DNA from: Flavobacterium sp. HJJ
GTDB lineage: Bacteria > Bacteroidota > Bacteroidia > Flavobacteriales > Flavobacteriaceae
Assembly: GCF_015351475.1 (NCBI RefSeq)
Contig: NZ_JADKPR010000022.1
Span: forward strand, 19,079-83,078
DNA: 64,000 nucleotides
Direction of reading: 5' to 3'
How positions within the stretch are numbered: the first letter of the stretch is position 1; every line of letters begins with the position of its first letter. Positions 1 through 10,600 of this stretch are shown one piece after another. Made by a program: the position numbers and the translations under genes. Below the pieces are notes generated by a model. That model did no database searches and had not been told where the DNA came from. It saw only the letters and a list, made by a program, of their open reading frames with translations.

Positions 1-45
1 GGTTATGACGAAATTAATAAAATGATGTGGCTGTTAGCTAATTAG
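1..45 (+). CDS. 3' end of an unidentified upstream gene
   Basis: Reading from the first base, frame 1 is open for 14 codons (GYDEINKMMWLLAN) and ends in TAG at 43-45. A good intrinsic terminator follows about 40 bases later, as expected for the end of a plus-strand gene. Too little is present to name the product. The frame choice rests only on the stop and terminator positions. Confidence 0.4.
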   Translation, partial: GYDEINKMMWLLAN

Positions 46-85
46 CAATAAGTTTTTTAAATCAATTAGTTAGTTTTTTTTTTTG

Positions 86-120
86 ACGCTGTTCTATTTA
101 TTTGGAGCAGCGTTTTTTTA
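86..120 (+). terminator. Rho-independent terminator of the upstream gene
   Basis: A nine-base-pair stem (86-94 with 105-113, one G-T pair) closes a ten-base loop and is followed by seven T residues. The T run in front of the stem could also let it work for minus-strand transcripts. Confidence 0.75.
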
Positions 121-237
121 AAGATTAAAGAGGAATTTTTTAATGAGCATTTTTTGGAAGTGCCTATTGAGATTGTTTAAAGGAAAAATAATTTTAAAAT
201 ATTGAAAATCAACCGAAGTAACAATAAAACTAAGAAC

Positions 238-1071
238 ATGAAAAAAATAAAATGGCTGGTATTACTCATTTGGGTATTTCAGATTAATGCTCAGAACATA
301 AAGATGATGACATATAATGTTCGTTTGGATTTAGCAAGTGATAGGGAGAATGACTGGACACACCGAAAGGATTTTTTTACTGCCCAGATTCAGTTTTATG
401 ACCCAGATATTTTTGGGGTTCAGGAAGCGTTACCAAATCAGGTAAATGATATTGCAGCAGCTCTTCGTCAATATAATTTTGCCGGTATAGGAAGAGATGG
501 TGTGGAAAAAGGGGAGTCATCAAATATTTTTTACAAGCATGAGCGTTTTAAAATGCTATCGAGCAATACTTTTTGGCTCTCGGAAACGCCCAACGAAATT
601 TCAAAAGGCTGGGATGCTGCTTATGCAAGAGTGTGTACCTATGCTTTATTTAAGGAATTGAAAACTAAACAGCTTTTTTGGGTCTTTAATACTCACTTAG
701 ATCATATTGGAGTTCAGGCGAAAACAAATGGAATAAAGCTTATTCTTTCAAAAATAAAAGAGTTAAACAAAAAAATATATCCGGTAGTTTTTATGGGAGA
801 TCTTAATTCTGAACCCGCATCTGAAGTAATTTCAATTTTAAAACAGGAGATGAAAGACACCCGCGATCTTTCCGAGGTAAAAGCTTTTGGACCTTCTGGC
901 ACATTTAATGGTTTTAAGCACAATGAACCAGTAATCGTTTTACTGGATTATATTTTTATATCCGATGACAGCAAATTAAAAGTGAAAAAATTTGCTGTTT
1001 TAAGTGACTCAAAAGATCTAAAATATCCATCAGATCACTTGCCCCTTTATATTGAGCTGGATTATAAATAG
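238..1071 (+). CDS. Secreted endonuclease/exonuclease/phosphatase family protein
   Basis: This is a member of the DNase I-like EEP metal-dependent phosphoesterase superfamily. The family's blocks appear in order: MTYNVRLD near the mature N-terminus, GVQEAL (metal-binding Glu), NTHLDHIG (catalytic His), GDLNSEP (Asp/Asn pair) and a C-terminal SDHLPLYIEL (Asp-His). The open frame extends upstream to a TTG at 202. The ATG at 238 is preferred because it starts directly with a signal peptide (MKKIKWLVLLIWVFQINAQ). Such secreted EEP proteins are common next to Bacteroidota glycan loci, but the substrate (nucleic acid, phospholipid or sugar phosphate) cannot be read from sequence. The gene is monocistronic and convergent with the sialidase-like gene. 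Confidence 0.85.
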   Translation: MKKIKWLVLLIWVFQINAQNIKMMTYNVRLDLASDRENDWTHRKDFFTAQIQFYDPDIFGVQEALPNQVNDIAAALRQYNFAGIGRDGVEKGESSNIFYKHERFKMLSSNTFWLSETPNEISKGWDAAYARVCTYALFKELKTKQLFWVFNTHLDHIGVQAKTNGIKLILSKIKELNKKIYPVVFMGDLNSEPASEVISILKQEMKDTRDLSEVKAFGPSGTFNGFKHNEPVIVLLDYIFISDDSKLKVKKFAVLSDSKDLKYPSDHLPLYIELDYK

Positions 1072-1160
1072 TCCTTTTTTTTAGGGAGGAGTGTATTTCC
1101 GATGCTGCTTTTCCTTTAATTTAGTGTTTCATTTACCTGATGTTTTAAGAATTAAACATA

Positions 1161-1183
1161 ATTGTCTGAAAATAGCAGACAAT
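1161..1183 (+). terminator. Small hairpin downstream of the EEP gene
   Basis: A perfect eight-base inverted repeat (ATTGTCTG and CAGACAAT) with a seven-base loop is followed by an A/T-rich stretch. It lies 90 bases after the EEP stop codon. It could be a weak terminator, but the U tract is poor. Confidence 0.4.
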
Positions 1184-1300
1184 ATTTATATTCACCATGT
1201 ATAAGGGATTCAGATTTAAGTTAACTTGATTTAATTTATCAAAGATACCACAACAGGTAAAAGTTTTCGATTGTAAAACTGGTAATCTACAAAATACAAA

Positions 1301-1334
1301 TCTCCAAAGTCTTTTAATTTTGGAGGTTTTTTTA
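1301..1334 (+). terminator. Rho-independent terminator between convergent genes
   Basis: The stem CTCCAAA (1302-1308) pairs with TTTGGAG (1319-1325) around a ten-base loop and is followed by a T tract ending at 1334. It lies between the convergent EEP and sialidase-like genes and is oriented to stop plus-strand transcription. Confidence 0.65.
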
Positions 1335-1365
1335 TGATTCGAAACAACTTCTTTTTGATTACAAT

Positions 1366-2418
1366 TTAATTTAATTCAAATACGACATGTTTAATATACT
1401 TTCGATTGTAAGTATATAAAATATGAATATTTCTGTCAGCGGTCTGGATAATTGCTGGATAACTGAATTCTCCTTCTTTTTGGTTTTCTAGATCAAATAA
1501 TTTTCTCCAATGCATCCCATCTGTTGAATATTCGACATCTAATACATTTCGCCCATTAAACCAGTCTTTTCCCTGCTTTAATGGATTATTTACCAATAAA
1601 AAACCTTTTTTAGACACTGTCAAAGCATCAATGCCTGAGTTTGAATTTACAACATCCAGACTGTCAGTATGAATCCATTTTTCACCTTTATCTTTAGACC
1701 AGCTTGTAATCAGTTTATTATGCCTGCTTCTAAATAAAACCTGAATACTTTTATTAGAATGGACTAAAAATGCTGGCTGAATAATCTCGAAATTCTTGTT
1801 ATTCTCAATCTCAATTTTAGACCACCTGCCCGTTGATTCAGTATATTTTTCTATATGTGCTCTCCACTTATTGTTTTCCGTACTTTCTGTACTACTGCCG
1901 CACAGAATTACTCCAGGAGTTATCTCAATAGGTTTATTTCTAATAGGTCCTAAAAAATTATCCGGCAAATATTTAGGATCGCTCCAAGTAACTCCATTAT
2001 CATGAGATAATATCATGGCTCCAAACCATTCTCTCGGATTTTTTCCAATTTTATAGAACAAGTATAGACATTCGCTTTTACTTTTGAATAATACAGGATT
2101 CCAGCATGGTAACGTATCCCCTTGAATTATGGACGGTTTAATAATATTTTGAGGCGGAGACCATTTTTTTTCTTTATAAGTCGAATAATAAATACCTACA
2201 TCTGCAGCACCTTCATGTTTTCCTCCAAACCATGCGGCCATAAGTACATTAGGTTTAATCTCTGCCAATGTTGCCGCGTGGCTATTGTTGGTAACTGGCT
2301 GATCTGTTATAAATTCGCTGCTAATATTATCTGCATTTGGCATCTTCTTTATCGATGCACAAGATACACATACCAGAACTAATAAAACTATCGAAAAGTT
2401 TGATTTTGGAACCCTCAT
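1366..2418 (-). CDS. Sialidase-like (BNR/Asp-box) lipoprotein
   Basis: A 350-residue six-bladed beta-propeller protein of the exo-alpha-sialidase (BNR_2) type. The N-terminus is a lipoprotein signal with lipobox VCVSC (Cys20), so it is probably anchored in the outer membrane. Asp-box motifs are visible (SHDNGVTW at 138-145, then SWSKDKGEKW and STDGMHW). The conserved first-blade block SHAATLAEI...AAWFGG...EG is also present. Family members remove terminal sialic acid or other acidic sugars, and some BNR_2 proteins are not sialidases. The gene is separated from the PUL by a terminator and a MITE-like repeat, so co-regulation is uncertain. A role in removing caps from N-glycan antennae is an inference from the neighbouring locus. 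Confidence 0.7.
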   Translation of the reverse strand: MRVPKSNFSIVLLVLVCVSCASIKKMPNADNISSEFITDQPVTNNSHAATLAEIKPNVLMAAWFGGKHEGAADVGIYYSTYKEKKWSPPQNIIKPSIIQGDTLPCWNPVLFKSKSECLYLFYKIGKNPREWFGAMILSHDNGVTWSDPKYLPDNFLGPIRNKPIEITPGVILCGSSTESTENNKWRAHIEKYTESTGRWSKIEIENNKNFEIIQPAFLVHSNKSIQVLFRSRHNKLITSWSKDKGEKWIHTDSLDVVNSNSGIDALTVSKKGFLLVNNPLKQGKDWFNGRNVLDVEYSTDGMHWRKLFDLENQKEGEFSYPAIIQTADRNIHILYTYNRKYIKHVVFELN

Positions 2419-2442
2419 TTATCGCAAAATTAATATTTAGTG

Positions 2443-2593
2443 ATATGACTCCGTAAATAATACCATGTATTTTTTTCGCCACTGATTACACAAATTCTCA
2501 CAGATTTCATTACTTTTTTTAAAAAAATCTGTGTAAATGTTTTTAATCTGTGGCTGATTCGATCTGTTTGGTATTAGTTAAGGATAGTCATAT
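2443..2593. repeat. MITE-like dispersed repeat, copy 1
   Basis: About 151 bases that recur in the same orientation at 39711-39862 with few mismatches. The ends form imperfect terminal inverted repeats: ATATGACT near the left end, AGTCATAT at the right end, with TACCA/TGGTA inside. The middle holds a second palindrome of the type ACAGATT...AATCTGTGT around an A/T block. There is no coding capacity. It lies 25 bases upstream of the sialidase-like start codon, so it may affect that promoter. Confidence 0.8.
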
Positions 2594-2896
2594 TTAGTGA
2601 TTTAATTGTTAAACTATATATTTAAGATAGATTATGATTTGAAAAATCTGCACAACCAGTTCTAATTAAAATTCTGCTTTATTTGTGATAAAAAATATCC
2701 ATAAAAAACAAAAAGAAGATCTTGTTTTTACGAATTTACAAGCAAGGAATCTCTTTATCTTTACTTAATACAACTTATTTATTTGTATTAAGTAAAGTAT
2801 AGTTCTGCCTGATTGAGTTACTCCTCTTTTATGATTCCATCTATAACAGCATTTTGTTTGTTAAACTTAAAACTATAATTTGTTATCGTTTTATAA

Positions 2897-2910
2897 TTTC
2901 GACCAATAAC
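2897..2910 (-). promoter_or_regulatory. Shared PUL motif, site D
   Basis: TTTCGACCAATAAC, in an otherwise featureless 440-base intergenic stretch (2594-3037). It matches the sites upstream of susC (11103) and the third GH29 gene (44291) over ten bases. It lies about 480 bases upstream of the sialidase-like gene, with the MITE-like repeat in between, so it may no longer act on that gene. Confidence 0.45.
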
Positions 2911-3037
2911 AAATTTAAAAAGGTGTTAGTTTGTTTTCACTATTTTTTCAAACCAAAAAAATTCTATTTAACAAATTAGTACTAATGAAAAATATAAATA
3001 GCAATTATTCCATAACGATTTGGAATATCCTTTAAAC

Positions 3038-3074
3038 AAAAAGCATTAATCTTTATTTTAAGGTTAATGCTTTT
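3038..3074 (-). terminator. Terminator of the susC-susD-PNGase-M28 unit
   Basis: An inverted repeat (AAAAGCATTAA with TTAATGCTTTT) around a loop, which on the minus strand is followed by T-rich sequence. It lies 74 bases after the M28 stop codon and closes the minus-strand unit. Confidence 0.7.
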
Positions 3075-3147
3075 GCTGTTTGCTTAAAAAATGAGGATCG
3101 TATTTTATATCTTCCTTTACAGATTACAATTAAGGAATATCAAAATA

Positions 3148-4122
3148 TTAATCTTGACTAATAAAATAAAGTGGCTGGCTATAATTAGCTATAGCTGTCA
3201 AAGCATTATAAATATATTTAACTGCCAATTCTCCTCCCTTACTATTAATTAATTCTATATCGTCTTCGGGTGTATGATATTGCGGGTGTCCTCCAGTATG
3301 AAATCCTACAGCAGATATTGAAGATTTGTAAAAAGAAACATGATCTGACCCTCCTACATCTCCAGCGTGAACAACAGGATTTAGTCCGCTGTTTACACCT
3401 AAACTCTTCATTAAATCAACCCCTTCTGGAAAAGTTCCTGCACCACCCATATAGAGTTGTTTTTCACTATTTAGTCTTCCTACCATATCCATATTCAGCA
3501 TTACTTTTACGTCTTTTTTGTCAACAGGCAAATGATTAACAAAATATCTCGATCCAAATAGTCCTTCCTCTTCTCCGCTAAAAGAAATAAAAATGATACT
3601 CCTCTTGGGCTTGTTATTTGACTTAGACAATTCTTCTAAAATACAAAGTAAAGCTGCAACTCCCGAAGCATTGTCATCTGCACCATTATGAATTGCGATG
3701 GTGTCTTTCTTTTTACTGCCTGATCCTTTTCCTCCCCATCCCCAATGATCATAATGCGCTCCTATTACTATAAATTCATTTTTCAGTTCTTTGTCAGTTC
3801 CCTCTAGATAACCAACTACATTCTGTGTCGTAACACTATCCGATTTTATCTTATTTATGCCTTCTTTCACAAATAATTTAAAAGATTGAAAGTAACTGCC
3901 ACCGAATTTTTTAAGACCATATTTCTTAAAATATTTTTGAATATAAGCTGCTGCTGCATTGTTTCCTTTGGTTCCTGGAAAACGGCCTTCCAATTTATCC
4001 GATGACAAAAATTTATCATGCTTATAAAATGTGCTGCTGTTAATCGTATTTTGAGAATTTACAACAACACTAAAAGCTAGTGTAATCATTAAAAAAGAAT
4101 TTCTTACTATACTTGTTTTCAT
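3148..4122 (-). CDS. Secreted M28-family zinc peptidase
   Basis: A 324-residue metallopeptidase of family M28 (aminopeptidase Y/S type). The two-zinc ligand set is visible: His123 in GAHYDHWG, Asp150 in GADDNASG, the Glu pair in SGEEEGLFGS, Asp212 in NMDMVGR and His283 in QYHTPEDD. A signal peptide (MKTSIVRNSFLMITLAFSVVVNSQ) sends it to the periplasm or outside. It is the last gene of the unit that begins with susC, 93 bases after PNGase F-II. It probably degrades the peptide left after deglycosylation, although M28 also includes carboxypeptidases and glutaminyl cyclase-like enzymes. The pairing with PNGase is the best clue to its job. Confidence 0.88.
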   Translation of the reverse strand: MKTSIVRNSFLMITLAFSVVVNSQNTINSSTFYKHDKFLSSDKLEGRFPGTKGNNAAAAYIQKYFKKYGLKKFGGSYFQSFKLFVKEGINKIKSDSVTTQNVVGYLEGTDKELKNEFIVIGAHYDHWGWGGKGSGSKKKDTIAIHNGADDNASGVAALLCILEELSKSNNKPKRSIIFISFSGEEEGLFGSRYFVNHLPVDKKDVKVMLNMDMVGRLNSEKQLYMGGAGTFPEGVDLMKSLGVNSGLNPVVHAGDVGGSDHVSFYKSSISAVGFHTGGHPQYHTPEDDIELINSKGGELAVKYIYNALTAIANYSQPLYFISQD

Positions 4123-4215
4123 TACTATTATTGAAATTTATTTTTTAAAACAATAGGTTTTCATTCCTAATACGAATCAATATTTGAAATAAAAACTACT
4201 AGTTAGGCTTACAGA

Positions 4216-5907
4216 TTATTTACCCTTGGACTGTCCCACAAGAACTCCTGAAATATTCCAATGGTTTGAGCTTGAACCATAGTCTGGTCCTTGTTCTATA
4301 ACAACTTCTAAAAGATGTTTCCCTTTTGACAATGTTGGAAGCGGAATAATGTAGGGTGGAGTTAATGTTCCTGGACACCAGTTAGAACGGCTTAAATCAC
4401 TCGATGACAAACCATCAGGAAAATTACCCGATGCTGGGTTTGATAATCGATAGGTAGCACAATCGGTCCTCCAAGGAATAATTTTAAACATTTCTTTTCC
4501 ATCAATCAGTATTTTATTCATTCGAGGTACAAATTCATCACCGCCATCCCAGCCTCCATGACCTGTTGTGGTATATAAAAGCTGTAAATTGCTGACATCA
4601 GCAGTAATTTCAAAATTAACCTTTAGCGTATCATTGGCAAAAAGGCTGCCGTAGTTTTGTCCCGACATTTCTAAAGTATTGACTGTAGAAAACAAAGGTG
4701 CTATATAGTTATTTTTTGGAATAATATCGTTTTTAGACATCTCCGGATAACAATCGAGTTCCAGACTTATTTTGTGACCTCCACTATCATAATTACCAAT
4801 AAAAACACCAATCCAGATTTCATCTTCATCAGTAGGAATAAGAGAACTGACTTCTTCTTTATAAACTACATCTTTTGCCCAGTTATAATTATTTATTTTT
4901 CGTTTATCATTAAAATAATTAACTCCAAATGGCGTAAAAAAACTAAGTATTTCAATTGGTGGACTATATTCATTTTCCTTTACAATTCCTTGATATTGGC
5001 TGTTTTTTTTATCTCTATACACTGGAAGTTTTTCAATACCGTATAAATAAGCATCTAACAAAGAAGTTGTTTCTCCCTGCTTCTTTGAAGGAATAATAAA
5101 AACAGAACCTGTTCTGTCATAAGCATCACCATTAGACATGCATCTTAATTTTGCAAATACAGCAGCACTGTTTTTTAATTCGGGAGTGATTTTAATTTTT
5201 TTCAACACCACACTTCCTTTCGAAAAATGATAGACTTTACCGGTTTCAAGCTCTGATTCCTTAGGAATAATACGATTGGGATCAAAATTTAAAATTTCGT
5301 TATCGAAAATTTTTACGACTTTATACCTTGAATTTATTGCAATTTCTTCAAATTCTGATGCACTAACCTCTTGCGTTTTATCATCATAATTAAGCTGCGG
5401 AATATATTTGTTTTCTTTATTGACGGCACTTGCAGTAAGGGCATAATTTCCGTTAAAAACCAGTTGCAGCACAAGAGCATTCTTGTTTGGTAAATAACTG
5501 CTGTTTGGAGTTCCTTTTACAGAACTCTGCTCAGTAAACCAAACATCTATAGTATTTGAAAAATAAGAAAATCTAGCGTGTTTACATTTATAACCCAGTA
5601 TTATTTGGTTATCATTATCAAATTTAGGTTTTGGCAGACTGTCAAATGGAATTATTTTCTTGAAAACAGTATTTCCATCCTTAATGGTACTGACATTATA
5701 ATTATTTTTTAAATCAATGTATTGCTGTATATTATCAGTTGGTTTTGATAAAAAAACCATTTGGTTATACACATAGATTTCGGTGTTTCCGCCTGTTTTT
5801 TTTCCGTTTTCAAATTTATCATACTTAATTTTATACACCTCAGATTTGGTTTGAGCAGCTAGTATTAGAGAAAAAAACAACAATATGGCATTAAAAAATT
5901 TCATCAT
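4216..5907 (-). CDS. Peptide-N-glycosidase F, type II (N-glycan amidase)
   Basis: Cleaves the amide bond between asparagine and the innermost GlcNAc of N-glycans. The 563 residues begin with a signal peptide (cleavage near AAQ, residue 19). About 200 residues of an extra N-terminal domain follow, with a GLPGLI-like look (EVYKIKYD..., ILGYKCKHA...). The two PNGase F eight-stranded domains occupy roughly 215-563. The catalytic Asp of PNGase F (its WDRY motif) aligns with Asp264 in GDAYDRTGSV. The second acidic residue (its CAEW motif) aligns with Glu458 in WDGGDEFVPR, and the C-terminal domain keeps SNWCPG (508-513). Length and layout match PNGase F-II of Elizabethkingia better than classical PNGase F (about 314 mature residues). 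It follows susD by 135 bases, so glycan release is coupled to uptake. Either of two tandem ATG codons could start it. Confidence 0.88.
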   Translation of the reverse strand: MMKFFNAILLFFSLILAAQTKSEVYKIKYDKFENGKKTGGNTEIYVYNQMVFLSKPTDNIQQYIDLKNNYNVSTIKDGNTVFKKIIPFDSLPKPKFDNDNQIILGYKCKHARFSYFSNTIDVWFTEQSSVKGTPNSSYLPNKNALVLQLVFNGNYALTASAVNKENKYIPQLNYDDKTQEVSASEFEEIAINSRYKVVKIFDNEILNFDPNRIIPKESELETGKVYHFSKGSVVLKKIKITPELKNSAAVFAKLRCMSNGDAYDRTGSVFIIPSKKQGETTSLLDAYLYGIEKLPVYRDKKNSQYQGIVKENEYSPPIEILSFFTPFGVNYFNDKRKINNYNWAKDVVYKEEVSSLIPTDEDEIWIGVFIGNYDSGGHKISLELDCYPEMSKNDIIPKNNYIAPLFSTVNTLEMSGQNYGSLFANDTLKVNFEITADVSNLQLLYTTTGHGGWDGGDEFVPRMNKILIDGKEMFKIIPWRTDCATYRLSNPASGNFPDGLSSSDLSRSNWCPGTLTPPYIIPLPTLSKGKHLLEVVIEQGPDYGSSSNHWNISGVLVGQSKGK

Positions 5908-6042
5908 TTGTTTATAAATATTTTTTTTTTAACAAAAACTAAATTGGAAAAAATTTAAAAAAACAAAGGTAAGAATTACATCTTACCTCTGTTTTAACTA
6001 ATAGAAATGTGAACTTTACAGCACTTTCTTAATTATTGATTT

Positions 6043-7641
6043 TTACTTAATATCCCAGAATATTTTTGTACTTAAATTATCATTTGCTTTAACAGCATTA
6101 TAATTAACCGTATTATTAACACTCTCTGAAGTCGGATATGTCCAGCGTGTTGGCGGTGTTTTTCTCACACTGCTTGTTTCATCCTCTCGGAATGTTAAAG
6201 CTGGAAGCTTTAATCTTCTTTGTTCTGCCCAAGATTCATCGGCTTGCATTATATTGTAATGAATATACTTTTGAAAAGCAATCAACTGCAATTGAGCTGC
6301 AGGTGTTGTAGCTCCACCAAAGTTGATTTTAGTAATATAAGCTTCAATTTCTGCAGATGTAGGTGCTTGAGTCGGTTTCCACGTAAGAGCATCAGCTGTA
6401 TCACCTAATCTTACATAATATTCAACAGATTGTCTGATCGCTTTTTCGAAATAATTTTTTGCAGTAGCAGCATTACCACTTCTTGAATAATACTCAGCAA
6501 GAATCAGGTTTACTTCAGCAGCATTAATCAATGTCCCAGGCAACCATTTATTTCTACTGATTACAGAACGATTATAGATTGCAATTTTACCCTCAGTTAT
6601 TGATAGATCTTGATCTGCTGATGAAGCCACCGCTGGATCAAGTCCTTCATAAGTAGGAGCCACTATCACTACATTATTTTCTATATGTGTTCCCTTTTCA
6701 AACAGCCAAGGCTCACGAGGGTCTAGATTCGCATTCATGTGATCAATCATAGGCTTTGGAGCAATATTATTATTCCTATCTTCTAAAGCAGAAATAAATC
6801 CAGAAGTATTCAATCCTGTATCAGAATTTTGATTATAGACTCTGAATGCAATATTTTCTGAATTTTCATCAACTAGTTTTCCTTCAGCAATAATTGCAGC
6901 CATTTCAGTATTTGCTCTTGCTGTAAAAGCAGGAACGGCAGAAACTCTGTTCAACATTTTCAATCGCAAAGAATTGCAATAGTTTTTCCAACTTGTCAAG
7001 TTTCCTTTATTGATCAGATCTTGATTTTTGAATTCTGCATCTACTTTAAGAGACAAAGTAATTGAATTCAATTCGGTAGAAAAAGCTTTCAATTGATCCA
7101 ACATCATGGTATAAAGCTCAGTCTGATTATCATACTTAGCCAATGCACTAGCGTAATCACCACCTGTTAAACTAATTTTACCCGCTTCGGAGAAAGGAAT
7201 ATCTCCAAAGTTATCAATCATTTTTTGAGTATGATCGAATAAATAAATAGTGGAAGCAATCGTAAAGATTCTGTTATCAGTCTGTTCTGCAGCAGGCAAA
7301 GAAGCCATCACTTTTTCCAGCTCCCTATATTGGGTAATGAACCTGTAATATCTATCCCATCTATAAACTGTAGCTGCACCTGGAATATAACGCCCAGTTA
7401 TATTTGTAAATCCATGCCCCTGAGTAAAGGTTAGAGAAGTCGTTCTTAAAACGGTAAAATAGTTCCAATAGGACGGAATTACATCCTCATAGTTGATCTT
7501 CATGAAACCAGCAAACTGTTTAGGAACAGTTGTTGTTGTAACCTTAGAAGGATCTCTATAAGCATCCGCAAACTCGTCTTGCGAACAAGAACCAAAGAAA
7601 ACAGCTATGCTTGCCAGTGATATATATAATAATTTTTTCAT
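6043..7641 (-). CDS. SusD/RagB-family glycan-binding outer membrane lipoprotein
   Basis: The surface lipoprotein that lids its SusC partner and captures glycan. From the chosen ATG it starts MKKLLYISLASIAVFFGSC, with a lipobox at FGSC. A longer open frame begins ten codons earlier, but that extension would spoil the signal peptide. The sequence is of the SusD_like_2 type, with TPR-like helices (LFDHTQKMIDNFGDIPFSEA..., NLILAEYYSRSGNAATAKNYFEKAI) and the usual length of about 530 residues. It begins 31 bases after the susC stop, as in nearly all Bacteroidota PULs. PNGase F-II and four GH92 enzymes nearby point to N-glycans or their mannose-rich fragments as ligand. Confidence 0.93.
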   Translation of the reverse strand: MKKLLYISLASIAVFFGSCSQDEFADAYRDPSKVTTTTVPKQFAGFMKINYEDVIPSYWNYFTVLRTTSLTFTQGHGFTNITGRYIPGAATVYRWDRYYRFITQYRELEKVMASLPAAEQTDNRIFTIASTIYLFDHTQKMIDNFGDIPFSEAGKISLTGGDYASALAKYDNQTELYTMMLDQLKAFSTELNSITLSLKVDAEFKNQDLINKGNLTSWKNYCNSLRLKMLNRVSAVPAFTARANTEMAAIIAEGKLVDENSENIAFRVYNQNSDTGLNTSGFISALEDRNNNIAPKPMIDHMNANLDPREPWLFEKGTHIENNVVIVAPTYEGLDPAVASSADQDLSITEGKIAIYNRSVISRNKWLPGTLINAAEVNLILAEYYSRSGNAATAKNYFEKAIRQSVEYYVRLGDTADALTWKPTQAPTSAEIEAYITKINFGGATTPAAQLQLIAFQKYIHYNIMQADESWAEQRRLKLPALTFREDETSSVRKTPPTRWTYPTSESVNNTVNYNAVKANDNLSTKIFWDIK

Positions 7642-7672
7642 GTTATTTTTTTTAAAATTGTGTTTCATCAAA

Positions 7673-10600
7673 TTAGAAAGATGCTCTCATCATTAATCCA
7701 AAACTTCTAGCAGATGGAGTCAATCCAGCATTGTTTACGTTTTGATCCCATCTAGTTCCCGCAACAGTTCCCTCGGCATCCATGTCTTTAATTGTTCTGT
7801 AGATATAAAATAAATTACGTCCAAAAGCTGAAAAAGTTAATTTAGTAGCACCAATCTTATTAGCCCAAGCAATTGGCATATTATAAGCAAATGATATTTC
7901 TCTCATTTTGATATAATCGTTTTTCACGATATACAATTCATAACGTGAGCTACTGTATTGAGGACCACCCCAGTTGTACGTCATATTATAATAACCTGCC
8001 TGAGAAATCACATTAGTATTTACTGCGCCATCAGCTGTAACACCATCCATCAACATACCATCACGGTATAATGTTTGCCCGCCTGGTCCTGCAGTTGCAC
8101 TATTAGGAACTTGAACTCCTTGACCATTAGCATCCATATAATAAGTTAAACCTCCACGGTCATTAGTACTATAATTCAAACTCTCCTCGGTTAAACCTCT
8201 AGCAGACATCCAATTAAGACCTGTCGGCATTAAATAACCTCCGTAAGAATAATCAATATTGACATCCAAAGTAAAATCTTTATACGTAAACGAGTTCAAT
8301 AATCCTCCTACACCTTTAGGTGTGGCAGTACCATATTTCTCCCATTTATTACCATCAATCATATAAAATCCGTCACTATCAACCATTTTATTACCATTAG
8401 CATCTGTCATAACAGGATGCGCATAAATCCCTCCCATTGGGTCACCCACTACTGATTTCAATTGAGCGGCAGACCCATCATAATCAGTGTGTAAATATTC
8501 GCTTGCACCGTTAGCTAATTTTTTAATTTTATTATTATTCTTTGCCCAGTTCAAAGTAATATTCCAAGAAAAATCATTTGTCAGTATTGGAGAACCTGTT
8601 AACGCGATTTCAATCCCTTGATTACTTAAATCCCCCACGTTAGAAAAAATAGAAGTGGCTCCTGTGGTAGGTGCCAATGACATTGGCAAAATTTGATCTT
8701 TAATTTTTGCATTGTAATAAGATAAATCCAATCCTAACCTTCTGTCAAAGAACTTAGTTTCGAAACCTAGCTCAACCTCATTTTTCATCTCCGGTTTAAT
8801 ACCCTCGTTTCCATAAGCCGCATTTGAAGTAGTAGTCAGTACTGGAGCATTTGTCCCCTGAGTTCCTAATGTAGTTTGATTAAAAGCCACATTAGACTGA
8901 TAAATTTCAGGATAGTTACCCACAATTCCCCAGGAAGCACGTAATTTTGCATAACTGATTACTTCCGGCAATTTAACCGCTTCAGACAATACAAAAGAGG
9001 AGTTGACTGAAGGATAAGTAAAGGCATTATCATCAGGGTGCATTGTAGAAGTACGATCCTTTCTTATTGTTCCTTCAAGGAACAGGTAATTTTTATAGCT
9101 ACCGTTCACAGTTCCGAATACAGCGTCTTTTAAAAGTAAAGATCTGCTAGAAGTACTTGTAATAAGCTTATTTGAAGAATTTATATCATACCAACCTTCA
9201 ACACTTAAACCTCCATCTGTTGATCTCGACAAAGCAGAACCAGTTTCTTTAGTTGCATTGTACCCTGCTTGAGCTCCAACCTCAAAATCTTCATTGATTT
9301 TTTTATTGTAAATTAACATCACATCACCGTATAGAACATTATAATCATTTGAATTCATAGAAAAAGAACCAGATGCAATTCCATAAATCAAAGGTATTTC
9401 TACAGGTTCTTTAGCTTCAACATTTATGGATGTTAAATCAGTAGAAACACGTCCTCGCAATTTCAAATCTTTATAAAGCGTAAGTGTTTCGGTAATACTC
9501 GCAATCAAACGGTTTGTAATTTCATCATTTGATTTTTCATTTGTATTCCAAAAATAATCACCAATATCAGCTTTAAAACCGTTACGCTTGATATTTTCAT
9601 CTGGAGTCGAACTATCTCCTGAACCAGTAACATATTTGTATCCTAAACTGGTTTTGTATTTAGCTTTGTACCAATCCCCATTATCAAAAGGGCTCATCAT
9701 ACCTGCAAAGTTATTTACCAATCGATCCATAAGAATGGCACGATTATGAGTATTTTGATTCATATAACTCACAATCACGTCTGTTTTCGAATATTTACCA
9801 GTATTAAATGATGCATTCAGGTTAAGTGTATTTTTTTTATTCATATTACCCATAGTCAAGGCTTGTGATTCATTGTGAGTATAAGATAAACGGATACTGC
9901 TATTTTCAGTATTGTTAGAAATAGCAATGTTTGTTGCACCATCCCAAGAATTTTGGAACATATTTTTGTATCCGTCCTTTTGAGCCGAATAAGGACGAAC
10001 TACACCATCCCAAGACATAATAGGCTGCCCATCAAACCACATGCCAAAATTAGATTGACTTGCACCCGAAACACCTCTCGTTTCTTTGATACCATCACCA
10101 TCAATATCATAATGAGCAAAACCATCTGGAAGGACAAATCCTGACGAAGCATAATTATTATTTGAATACCCAGGACCTCTTTCATATTGAAATCTTGGCA
10201 AGTATGCTATTTTATTCATTGAATAGCTAGTACTAAAATCTACACCTAAGCCTTTTTTTCCTTTACCTGATTTAGAGGTAATCAATACAACCCCATTTAC
10301 AGCCTCAGAACCATATAATGCTGCAGCAGAAGCTCCTTTAAGGATAGAAATATTATCAATGTCTTCTGGATTAATATCTGCAAGTCCATTGTTTCTCATG
10401 CGGGAATCCCCCCAATAGTCATTATTTTTTGCTTCTCCATCACGGATTGGCACACCATCCAGAACGATAAGTGGATTCGTTTTACCTTTAATAGAGTTAA
10501 GCCCACGAATAGTGATATTGATTACACCATTACCTCCTGGCGAAGAATTAACACGAACTCCTGGTGCTTTACCATATAAAGAGTTTGCAATAGTAGGTGA

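Noticed and set aside
202..237. Longer N-terminus for the EEP protein from TTG at 202
   Set aside because: The extension is Asn/Lys-rich and would bury the signal peptide. The ATG at 238 begins a normal one.
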